DNA from: Tubiluchus corallicola
Taxonomy: Eukaryota; Priapulida; Priapulimorpha; Priapulimorphida; Tubiluchidae
NCBI GenBank assembly: GCA_030141605.1
Contig: JAQGDQ010000592.1
Location: forward strand, 1 to 62,000
Reading direction: 5' to 3'
DNA: 62,000 nt
Every line of letters starts with the position of its first letter. Within the stretch, counting starts at the first letter, position 1. Under the pieces are notes generated by a model. It did no database searches and was not told the origin of the DNA. It saw only the letters and a program-made list of their open reading frames with translations. Of this stretch, positions 53,401 through 62,000 are shown one piece after another. A program made the position numbers and the translations under genes.

Positions 53401-56400
53401 TTGGCACTTTTCCATTGCTGTACTTTACCTTGAACTAATGAAATTGGCAGAAAAATTACAAACAGTGGTAAAAATTGAATTTCTATCACACGAACGAGGC
53501 ATGTTGCTTCAAGTGGTTAAAAGTTAAGCTATATTTTATTAGAAATTAGTAGTGTGTTAATAATCATGCAACATTTCCACTTTTTAGTATATGGAAAAAA
53601 TGTCAAAAGTAAACATGCATATCAAATATCTGCAATACAAAATTACAAATTTTCCAATTTACAGTTGTTGTAGAAAAGAGCCTGTATAACACACTTATGT
53701 AATGGGTTATAATGTCACTAAAAATTCATTATTTCTGATTAATTTTTCATGTAATTCTTCCAGTTGCACACTTTTCCAGGCAAATTAGGCAAAGGCATGA
53801 TGTACAGCTGCCAGCAGATTTTGTACTATAACATTTCTTATTTAATTGCTGCTTTGGGTGCAAATGCACTTCAGTGCACGTACTAATAATGTAGGTGCAA
53901 CACCTCTTCAGTGCTGAACTAACTTGAATAACTTCATTATTCTGTTTTGTAGGTTTTTAATTCTCCTAAACAGTACAAGTTAAAATGTGATTTACACATC
54001 ATTGACACAACAGTTACTATGTCATTGCTTTGATATAGGGCTTCATGTGTTAAAATTTGTGGCTGTTGTGCACAAGTTTGCTGTTTTCACCTTTATCAAA
54101 CTTCTGTTTCAGGATTGGATTGCCTTGCTTAAGTCTGATCATCATCAAATCATTAATGGGTGTGGTGTATTTGGCGCAGATGTTGTTCAACCTGAGCAGG
54201 CTCCGTCAACCCCTAAATGTGCCACAATTGATGCAACCTCTATATTGTTTCAGCACATTCCTGCAGTTTTCTTTGCTTTCCATCTTGTTTATGAAGTAAG
54301 GTTTTTTAACTTAAATAAATCAAAACTTGTATATTTTTTGCAAAAAAAATTAGTTAAAATATCTATTTTGTACTATTCTGTAAGTGTGATAATTTCAGAG
54401 GTTTAGTGATTGGTCAGAAAGATGATGATCCCGGTAGAGTGTGTAATCTGTTTATAGTCCTGGTAGAGAGTGTAATCTGTCTATGATCCTGGTAGAGGAT
54501 GTAATCTGTCTCAGATCCTGGTAGAGGGTGTAATCTGTCTCAGATCCTGGTAGAGGGTGTAATCTGTCTCAGATCCTGGTAGAGTGTGTAATCTGTCTAT
54601 GATCCTGGTAGAGGGTGTAATCTGTCTATGATCCTGATAAGAGTGTGTAATCTGTCTATGATCCTGGTAGAGGGTGTAATCTGTCTATGATCCTGGTAGA
54701 GGGTGTAATCTGTCTATGATCCTGATAAGAGTGTGTAATCTGTCTATGATCCTGATAAGAGTGTGTAATCTGTCTATGATCCTGGTAGAGGGTGTAATCT
54801 GTCTATGATCCTGGTAGAGGGTGTAATCTGTCTATGATCCTGATACAGTGTGTAATCTGCCTATGATCCTGATAGAGTGTGTAATCTGCCTATGATCCTG
54901 GCAGAATGCGTATCTATGATCTTGGTAGAGTGTGTAATCTGTCAATTATACTGGTAGAGGATGTAATCTGTCTCAGATCCTGGTAGAGTGTGTGATCTGT
55001 CTATCACAGTTCGAGTTTAGTAAAGAATTGTTTTCTTTTTGCTTTAGAAATTATACCATTAATTGGGCCATTGTAATTGTCTTCATATTTTGTTTCTTTG
55101 CAATGGATGGTACCAATGTTTCCTTTGCATTGCATTCAACAATGAATAAAATTTGTCGGCATTGCTGCCACAATAGCTTCATTCGGCAATCTAAATTAAA
55201 GAATATAAAAAGAAATGACAGTAAGAAGAAAAGCAAAAAAATGACTGTGTTGTGTCCTATTCATAATTTTTTATCCCTAATTCATTAAACTAGTTTTGTA
55301 TTACACTGTAATTATATTATATATGTAATGACATATTCTTCTTTGGTCAACAATAGACATTGAAAGTGCATATCACATGTTGTAATTTGTCGTGCCACAA
55401 GGCTCTAGTTCAAGTCCTTCATGCCTCAGTTTTTCAGATTCCTTTCTGTTTCCAAACTTGACTGTTGATTTCTTGTTATACTGATGGTACAGCCAGAAAT
55501 CGAATTTAAAGAATGACAGCCAAAGTTTCATTCTGTTTTTTTAACCTGTAGTAAGATGCTGTGGTCAATAAATTATTTCCTGCATTTTGTTTCAATGTTA
55601 TCTGTAATTTCTGGTAGAGAAATAAAACTAAGTAAGTGAACAGTAGGGGCTTCTATTTTACAGAATAGATGCCATGCAGTTATAATGTCCGTGTATTGTG
55701 TTTTGTATAGGAGTTGAAATTAGCATCTGGTTTGAGAAACGTAGTAGAAGATTTAGCTATTTTGCTGTTTCAATTAGCAAGGTAAGTTTATGTGTACTAA
55801 CATATTTACAATAATAATATGTTTAATACTAGTACACAATAGTAATAAGTAGTAAATTAGAGTAATGTGTGTTTCTATTTATTGTATGTATTGCAGTAAA
55901 TGACATTCTTATCACGTACTGATATTACATGCTTAATTACAATATGCCTCACTAATTGGTTCTATGAGAGCTCATAAAAAGTGAATTGTATTGCTTTAAA
56001 TATTATTTCAAGAATCAAATACTAGCCTTTTAAATATTTTAACTGTGTTTGCTGTTTTAATTTTGCCATAATTAAGTTTGAGTATGATACAAGTTTTTAC
56101 AGTGTGTTGATTTTGCTTTTGTCATTCTGCAGTGATTTGCAGCTTATATTGTATCAAGATCTTTACTGGAGAGACTGGCCAACCTTAACTATTGGAAAAC
56201 AGCTCTCAACCCAGTTTCAAGAAGGTATTAATGATAATGATAATGAAAAATAATAATTTACAAATACATAACCGAGATTATTATCATCCTGCTTTTACCC
56301 ATTAAAGCCACACGCCATTCAGAGCAATAGAAAATATCATTTTTAAAGTCTTGGTATGAACCCGGTTGCAGTATTGAACGCACAACTTCCCACATGGAAA

Positions 56401-59400
56401 GCAGACATGTTATCCATGAGACTGTACAGTTTGTACTGGTCTGGACAAGCGAGTTTTTTTATTATAATTTTATTCTCTGCATAAAAATACTACTTATGTC
56501 ATAAATTAATATCCTTAACTACTTTAGCTACAATCTACAGAATGTTACAGTATTAAATTGAGGATGTGTCACTTATTATCTAGAATAGGAATATATATTT
56601 AAAAAGAGATATCAAAATATTATTTATCACAGGTGTTTTATGAAATAGGATCATTAGACATTCTTTTGCTCTTGGTTTCTGTTAACGAAACGTGAGTAAA
56701 CCATTTTATAATCATTTTAGATCATTTGGAAAAACTTCTTGCTCAGTTTCCGACTTATTTTACCGACGAACCTCCCGAGATTTTTGCATGGTTGTACCAT
56801 TGTTTGTGGAAATATGATCCTCCGTATCCATTTCCATATATACCCAATGTTTGCAGAAGAACTAGGATGATTGCTATGGTAAATATGAATGGAATCTGGC
56901 AAGTTTTTCTTCTAAGTCCTTGCATATTGTCCAAATGTAGAATATGTTTTTCATTTTTAGTTTTGAGAAGTTCAAAAAACAAAACTAACTATGCAACTAT
57001 TATTGTGTTAGTTTTGAGGTAAATTCTCTTTTTTACAGATTTTAACATCTTAGAACAAATTTTAAGCAATTTTTAAAATCAGGTTTGAAGTATTTTCTGT
57101 CTTATAGATATCTTAATATGTTAGAGCTGCTTTTTGTATTGTCAAAAGGTTTCCAATGCCGTCGTGTTGAAATATTTTATTAATATTATTTTTTGTGGTA
57201 ATTCAGCTATATGGATTCTTGTTCAGTGAACCAGATGTTTGTGATATTGGTGAAAAATACCTGCACTGCATTCCTGTCTCAGGTAAGAACAATTTTATAA
57301 TTTTTTAATACTTTGTTTTAGAGATCAAACTTGTATATGACACTGACAATCACTGTCACTAAGTGTATCAGCAAAAAATGTGATACAAGTGCTTTTGACA
57401 TAACGTTTAGAAAATTTGTTTAGAATGTCACATTTACAGACACATCTTCAGAATACAAGTTAACAGCAGTATTTACCATTGTATGATATCTTGATTTATC
57501 TGATTAACTTCAGTTATTGGTATTTAATAATAACATCTAGAAGTAACTATTGGTAAATAATAATACTAATAAGGTTCCCACACTGTCTAATTGGCTCCCT
57601 AAGTGAACTGTTGATTTTGCTGAGACTTTAATGTCCAAATTTTTGGAGGTTGCAATCTATCCAAACTTCTGCAAATGTCCCTTTTGTCGGCCAATAGCAC
57701 TTCTTTGTCTTAACCTGTGATATCTTTAAAGTTACTTACTTAGACCTTGTTTATAAAATATGATGTAAAAATGTAAGGTGGATATTTGCTAAAGTCTATT
57801 TGTTATTATTTTTCAAACAAATACACATGTATACATTATACATTTATAGGAATACATTTGTATAACATTATAGGTCAGAGAGCACCATGTGAAAAACCAT
57901 TTCTTGTGAATAAACTAGATGAAACCTCACCTAGGCATCGGCAAGAGCGAGCTGTTTTACACATGACGCATGCAGGTGAATTGTTATTATTGAATTATTG
58001 AGTCACTTAATCTTTTGAGAGGTTGTCATTTCTTGAAAAGTGATTTTTGTTAAAAATGTATTTGTGGCATTTACTTCATATGATTTAATTTCTGATCTTA
58101 CAGCAGATATCTAATTGACTAGACACGTCACCGAATAGTCAATTCCGGCTGTCAGTGCGCCAAATTACATAAAGAAAGATTATGTGTTTATTGTTTAACG
58201 ACAAAAGTATTTTGGTGTGGTTGGTTATGTTATTTCTAATGATGTAATTCCAAATCTTTATGATTGATTCAATAAATTATTTTATTTTGTCATTTTATTT
58301 AGATATTAAACTAAAAGATCTGGAGATGTTTCCACCTGGAGTAGTCCTACCAATTTACCAAGCCATTCATATGTGCAGGAAGTATCCATCTCCACAGTGG
58401 ACTGAAGCTACCTATACTCTAATTGGTATGTACAGCTTAGATATTTCAAGGTTTCTTTTTGTGTTATCAAAAAAGTTTTGCTGTCTTCCTAATCAAAACT
58501 TACTATTTAAAGAATACACAGTTTGTAAGAATACACATATTTTATAATGTTTAGGAATTTTTTGTATATATTTTTTATATATAATAGGTCGAAGTGATCT
58601 CTGTGAGCAGACTAGATTTGGTAACGCTGAAAAGTGGATGAAGCATTACCATTCTCCAAGTCAAGGTGGAGTGCCAACTTTGCATAAACCTGAAGAAGAT
58701 GATGACGGAATGATGCATGTTGAAAATGAGGTTATCCATTATCTGTTACCCACTTGTTTTGTCATTTAGTAATTATTAACACTTCATCTGCTTACCTGAA
58801 CAATATTCAGACTGTGAGTTTAATTCTGTTCCTGATTTTTTTCCTGTTAGTTTCATGGTTATAATTCTTCTAGACAGTAATTGCTTTTAAATCATTTAAG
58901 TAGTGTTGTAATTACAACATGTATTGCTTGTATAATTTGCATATTGTAACAATTAACAACCCACTTCTCATTGATTTGACATTGTTAGCCAGTCTGGTTT
59001 CCCACTATAAATTTTCATATTTGGATCCGAAATTTTGAACACTAATAACAGAACTTACTCAGAGTAATGGTGATACACTGAGAAAATTTCTTTGTGATAA
59101 TTTTATTTTCTAGTTCTATGACTTGTAGCTGCATCGTGTTATCTCACTACCTCAGTAATGTTATATTAATTCTGCACCAATAAAGTTTTATTAAGTTTGT
59201 ACAATGCAAACTTTGTTTTCGTCTAGGCACTTAAGTTGCAGTTTGGAAGTGATCTGCGTGTTCAAGAAGTGAGGAAAATGCTGCAATCAGCAAAGCCAGT
59301 GAAAATTTATCTTGTGCAAAGACCTGAAGTCAGGTATAATATACATGTAACTAAATTTTGCACTTGCATGTAGGTAAATTTGGTTTAGTATGAACATTAC

Positions 59401-61752
59401 ATTTAAATGCTATAGTTTTTACTGTTTAGTTTCATAATGTAGAAACAAAACTTAGGAATTTAATGATGCATAAGGTTAATGTGTTAAGTGGCACCTGTGC
59501 TGCAGACATTACAGTATGTTTTGTACATTCATTGAAGAATTTTTGGAAGTATATTTCTTTAATAACGTATGATTATTTTTTTTGCTTGTTCTAAATCTTG
59601 GAATATGATTACATTGACTGTACAATAATTTTGTTGTTGCAATTGTTCTTTAGTGATCACGAATTTATTGAAGAACAAGAACGGCATCTTTTGTCAACTT
59701 GTCTAAGAACAATGGCGTTACCAGTTGGAAGAGCCATTTTTACATTGTCTACAACTGTACCCATTATAACAGAGATATTACCAATTCCTAAACTCTGTCT
59801 TACTGGAAGAGCACCGCCAAGGTAGGATGAATAGTCTATTTTAATAACATTGTGATAACACTCAAGGTGTTATTGTGTGCAGAAAACTTCTTCATAAGAA
59901 AACAAAAAGTGTTTATATTAAGTTGATTCATGATCATTGAATCTTGTATGTGCATTGCTTTGATTGTCTTTTGCTTATTTATCACATTACTTTCAGAAAT
60001 ACAACAGTTGACTTGACTCACATTGATGTTCCTCCTAACATGAACATGTGGCCACTTTTCCACAATGGTGTTGCAGCTGGATTAAAAATAATGCCTCAGT
60101 CATCTGGTGTAATATATCTTTTATACATAGGGTGGTGTACAACAAAATGTGCTGAAATTTGTTCATAATGTGTCATAGCTAAAATATCCAAAAGTGGAAA
60201 AACTTATACTAAAATTGGTTGAAAAATATTTACCCTAGAAGACATTTTAGGCCCTAATGTTTTTTCCACAATTTTTTAATTCTTAGGTCATTAATTTTGG
60301 TCAGCTTTATAAAAGTATTTTATACTTTAACAGTATATTATAAAATATGATTGGCGGTGACTGGTTTATTATTAGCGATCATAAAACAAGTTATGTCTTA
60401 ATGTCAAAAATAGTGACAGAGAATTAAAAATCCCATAAAAAACAAGGAAAATGAAAGAGAACGAAATTGTTTCAAACTGCCACTGCAGTTCATCTTCAGG
60501 TAAAAAAACAAAGGACAAAAAATACTAATACTACTAGTACTACTACTAATATGTATATTAATACTAATGGAATTACCATTACTAATTTTTGGGGAATTTT
60601 TTATTTATGTTATTGATGCATAAACCATAAAGATGTTAAAGTACAACACTAAAAAAGATATATGACAAACGAAGTGTCTGTTGTGTCCCGTTCTGTTCTG
60701 TGATTGTGTGTGTGTGTGTGTGCGCGTGTGAGGGTGTGCGTGCGCATGTGCGCACGTGCATGCAGGCATGTGGGTATGCTTGCATGTGGCCAGTGATCTG
60801 ATACTCCTGTGTTCCTTCTGTGTCCATGTGATTTTTTTATTATTTGCTGTGCTTCCATGTTTTTACGTGTTTGTATCCTTCTTAATATGATATCTTTGCA
60901 TGTTCATAATATAAATAAAAACTCCACAAAAATAATTCCATATTATATTTTGAATTTTGCCTTTCACCTGAAGATAAACTGCAATGGCAGTTTTGAAACA
61001 TGCTTTTTCATCTTTTTCGTGTTTTTTATAGTAGGATTTTTAGTACATTAGCAGTCATAACTTGCGGCGTGTGTATTACTTTCACTGATGCTTTTTAGAT
61101 AAGTTTTAATATAATTTTTACATGCTATAGTAAGAATAGTGCATGTGCAGAATTGCTTTCTAGTTTGTAAATTGCTGTGGCATTTTGCAGTTTCAGAGTA
61201 TATTTGCTACACAGTTCTAGTTTCACTAACACTTTAGAATAATAAAAAGACAAGTATGATTACATAATTACATTGGTGTTTAACCGGCATTGTAAAAAAA
61301 TTCTGCAATTGTAACGTAGTTTGCTAGATGGTATTGGGACTTCATATTTTTATCTTTCTAGATTGAATCAGCATGGATAGTGTACAATAAGCCAAAGAGC
61401 ACAGACCTCACAGCAGAACATGCTGGATTTCTAATGGCTTTAGGGTTGCATGGACATCTATCTAACCTTGCAACGAAGAACATCCACGATTATTTATGCA
61501 AGGTATTCTTGCATTGTATAGTATTTCTTTACTTAATGAGCAATAATCTAATTTAATGGTGTAACATTTGTGTGGGATTTGTATACTATACCAATTTCAT
61601 TTTTAGATCCAAAACAAGAACTTTATTTGTCATACTACCAATTTTGACAACTTGATTGGTTGTGCATTCTGCAGCTATTGATTGATTGTATTTGTTTCTT
61701 AGGGTCATGAACTTACAAGTGTTGGGCTGTTACTTGGAATCTCATCTGCAAA
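38443..61752 (+). CDS. ANAPC1: ANAPC1 (APC/C subunit 1), 30 coding exons, C-terminus outside window
   Basis: Largest scaffold subunit of the anaphase-promoting complex, the ubiquitin ligase that drives mitotic exit. Exons: 38443-38568, 39877-40102, 42028-42125, 42763-42845, 43569-43663, 44033-44169, 44332-44546, 46334-46434, 46920-47016, 47881-47979, 48335-48425, 50419-50478, 50674-50808, 51665-51784, 52162-52222, 52637-52821, 53270-53347, 54113-54295, 55711-55781, 56133-56224, 56721-56878, 57207-57282, 57874-57975, 58303-58425, 58588-58730, 59227-59333, 59654-59821, 59997-60108, 61362-61502, 61703-61752; phases agree. About 1177 codons. Landmarks: KSFTVDCHVKQALWC, LFSVLHPLEEPTPV, RCVKYEESNDRSQLIFG (beta-propeller part), ALLKWYCIRNAPGG, FQHIPAVFFAFHLVYE, LTGRAPPRNTTVDL, then NIHDYL...GHELTSVGLLLG, the first proteasome/cyclosome repeats. 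The next exon is not visible before the edge. ATG follows an acceptor at 38421. Confidence 0.95.
38640..38930. repeat. Two diverged units in ANAPC1 intron 1
   Basis: Units at about 38676-38780 and 38812-38912 share the order TACCA...AAAA, AGCATGGC, AGG, a CCATTCCCC or CCCCTCCCCC block, and GGCAKCCA(A/G)AATA. They resemble each other moderately and are probably an old tandem duplication. The remainder of the intron is unremarkable. Confidence 0.4.
40231..41597. repeat. Tandem pair of about 630-730-bp units in ANAPC1 intron 2
   Basis: Units 40231-40863 and 40864-41597 both start ATATATTAATTTCGCTGGTAT and end near TTTGCTAGT. Shared blocks in order: GGCACCATTT, AATGAAAGGT, TTTTTCGAATCGGG, CCATTTTTTGCAAAA, GGGACTCTTGGAAG, GATATATRGCTCTTTAGAAA, GGACACGTCCA, TTAGATGTT, GTCATCCATTA, GATTATAAGTG. 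Unit 1 contains the perfect palindrome CGCAAAAATTTTTGCG near its end. Antisense and sense open frames in the unit overlap and are not genes. Confidence 0.8.
42126..44032 (+). other. ANAPC1 introns 3-5, nothing recognised
   Basis: Introns 42126-42762, 42846-43568 and 43664-44032 are AT-rich with no transposon, RNA or repeat signature that I recognise. Confidence 0.45.
44640..46030 (+). mobile_element. CR1-like LINE relic in ANAPC1 intron 7, interrupted
   Basis: Plus-strand motifs in order, across shifts and stops: SGVPQGSFLGLLLFVIFV (RT motif B), NLIKFAEDTKH (motif C, with one of the two catalytic Asp replaced by Glu), KKDLGVLITDYLKSASQQ, RILEMIKRHFV, TIIKLYKSLLRPK, NPHYMTDIKFLADVQHATN. After an inserted element at 45379-45680 the C-terminus resumes: HESRTRACSYNL, FFSQKEWLENGIYS, NSRTNWTYI. 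This is the classical CR1/L2-type order (Y-x-S-L-V-R-P-H-L-E-Y ... S-R-T-R-G-H ... F-F-S-x-R). Dead copy in host sense orientation. Confidence 0.75.
45373..45685. mobile_element. 302-bp inverted-repeat element inserted in the LINE relic
   Basis: Ends GGTAGTAGCCGACTGACGAC (45379) and, inverted, GGTAGTTGTCGACTTGCGAC (from 45680) agree at most positions. CGTAT flanks both sides (45373-45377 and 45681-45685), read as a 5-bp target duplication. The left end also contains a foldback (GACGACC/GGTCGTAAG and AGTCGGACCTAT). The reading sense of the host LINE resumes right after it. No coding capacity; superfamily unassigned. Confidence 0.6.
46435..48334 (+). other. ANAPC1 introns 8-10, nothing recognised
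   Basis: Introns 46435-46919, 47017-47880 and 47980-48334 contain no identifiable transposon or RNA. Donor of exon 11 (GTTTAA) is weak but phase-consistent. Confidence 0.45.
49306..50257. mobile_element. 936-bp hAT-like MITE in ANAPC1 intron 11
   Basis: Element 49314-50249 starts TAGTGTTGCTCGATAATC and, read inverted from its right end, TAGTGACGTCCGATATTA. It is flanked by GTATACAG (49306-49313) and CTATACAG (50250-50257), an 8-bp target duplication with one mismatch. TAGTG-type short imperfect ends plus 8-bp duplications are the hAT signature. There is no transposase frame inside. Confidence 0.65.
50809..54112 (+). other. ANAPC1 introns 13-17, nothing recognised
   Basis: Introns 50809-51664, 51785-52161, 52223-52636, 52822-53269 and 53348-54112 show only AT-rich sequence and a short (AT)n run at about 52460. 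Confidence 0.45.
54427..55004. repeat. 20-copy minisatellite, 29-bp unit, in ANAPC1 intron 18
   Basis: Consensus unit begins GATCCTGGTAGAGGGTGTAA and ends TCTGTCTAT. Counting by eye gives 20 units. Variants: three 30-bp units with GATCCTGATAAGAGTGTG (third bases into the array middle), units ending TCTCA in the first third, GCCTAT units near the end, and one 24-bp deleted unit at about 54892-54915. No spacers, so it is not CRISPR-like. Confidence 0.95.
55005..60108 (+). other. ANAPC1 introns 18 (rest) to 27, nothing recognised
   Basis: Introns over 300 bases: remainder of 54296-55710, 55782-56132, 56225-56720, 56879-57206, 57283-57873, 57976-58302, 58731-59226, 59334-59653. No recognisable gene or repeat in them. 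Donor of exon 25 (GTTATC) is non-consensus apart from GT. Confidence 0.45.
60422..61043. mobile_element. Foldback element with hammerhead-like core in both arms
   Basis: Left arm about 60422-60503 and right arm about 60961-61043 are diverged inverted copies of roughly 80 bp (shared GTTTCAAA...CTGCC, TGCAGTT, ATCTTCAGGT, and the outer TAAAAATCC and ATAAAAAACA words). In the right arm (+) and left arm (-) the sequence reads CTGAAGA, then a 7-bp hairpin (AAACTGC/GCAGTTT or GAACTGC/GCAGTTT), then GAAAC. This is the CUGANGA / stem II / GAAA order of hammerhead ribozymes; similar motifs occur in Penelope-like elements. A closing stem I and cleavage site are not evident. The loop between the arms includes TG-rich DNA. 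Confidence 0.5.
60704..60790. repeat. TG/GC alternating purine-pyrimidine tract
   Basis: A (TG)n run from about 60704 continues into CGCG, GTGCGTGCGCATGTGCGCAC and GCATG words for roughly 85 bases, almost entirely alternating pyrimidine-purine. Such tracts can adopt Z-DNA. It lies inside the foldback element of ANAPC1 intron 28. The overlapping minus-strand open frames are artefacts of it. Confidence 0.85.
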
Positions 61753-62000
61753 GTATGTACATTTGTGCCTTCTTTGCTATTTGTGGTTGTTATACTTTGT
61801 CTGTGTTTAACAACAGGCAGATATTCAACGGAGGGTGAAAAATGATTATATATTGCAGGAAATATCAGTACTTGCTTTACAGCGCCCTCACTTATTAAAA
61901 TCACACTCGCAAAATGCTTAATTGCTAGTGATTTTTGGAGTCATCCATCAGGCGGAGTAAAAATTCAGTGACCAGAAAGCAAATAAATAAAATCCCTAAC
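61753..62000 (+). other. ANAPC1 intron 30, cut by the window edge
   Basis: Follows a GTATGT donor after GLLLGISSA. The expected continuation (next PC repeat, beginning with Lys then Leu-Gly) is not encoded before position 62000, so the next exon lies outside. Confidence 0.7.

Noticed and set aside
54427-55004. CRISPR-like array
   Set aside because: The repeats are directly adjacent with no spacers, and the surroundings are eukaryotic introns; it is a minisatellite.
60636-60858. Two overlapping minus-strand His/Thr-rich open frames
   Set aside because: They are translations of the TG-rich tract and have no other support.

Overview
The window is nuclear DNA from an animal, most likely an invertebrate. 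It is AT-rich, its genes are split into many short exons by GT-AG introns, and it is littered with decayed LINE and DNA-transposon copies. I cannot name the species. Three conserved protein-coding genes were rebuilt exon by exon from splice sites, reading phase and remembered family sequence. No search was run.

Layout. 1-1671: hAT-like transposase relic, then the start region of gene 1. 1672-16741 (+): complete 13-exon OXSR1/STK39-type kinase (483 codons) of the WNK-SPAK/OSR1 ion-transport pathway; its 5.8-kb first intron holds LINE relics and a duplicated repeat. 16742-20945: intergenic, convergent, with a diverged repeat copy and a decayed ORF. 20946-27494 (-): 8-exon UBE3D-type gene (402 codons), an E2-binding HECT_2-family protein. 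27495-38421: 11 kb of mostly transposon debris between divergent genes. It includes a well-preserved 953-bp element with 38-bp perfect inverted ends and nested perfect palindromes. 38443 to the right edge (+): 30 coding exons (about 1177 codons) of ANAPC1, the APC/C scaffold, cut off at the first proteasome/cyclosome repeats. Its introns carry a tandem kilobase-scale repeat, a LINE split by a small inverted-repeat transposon, a hAT-like MITE with an 8-bp target duplication, a 20-copy minisatellite, and a foldback element whose arms carry a hammerhead-ribozyme-like core.

The genes are not an operon. Two (UBE3D, ANAPC1) are ubiquitin-system genes, but their adjacency to each other and to OXSR1 looks incidental; the human orthologues are on three chromosomes. 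The most unusual material is the mobile DNA, above all the palindromic element at 30.8-31.8 kb and the foldback element at 60.4-61.0 kb.
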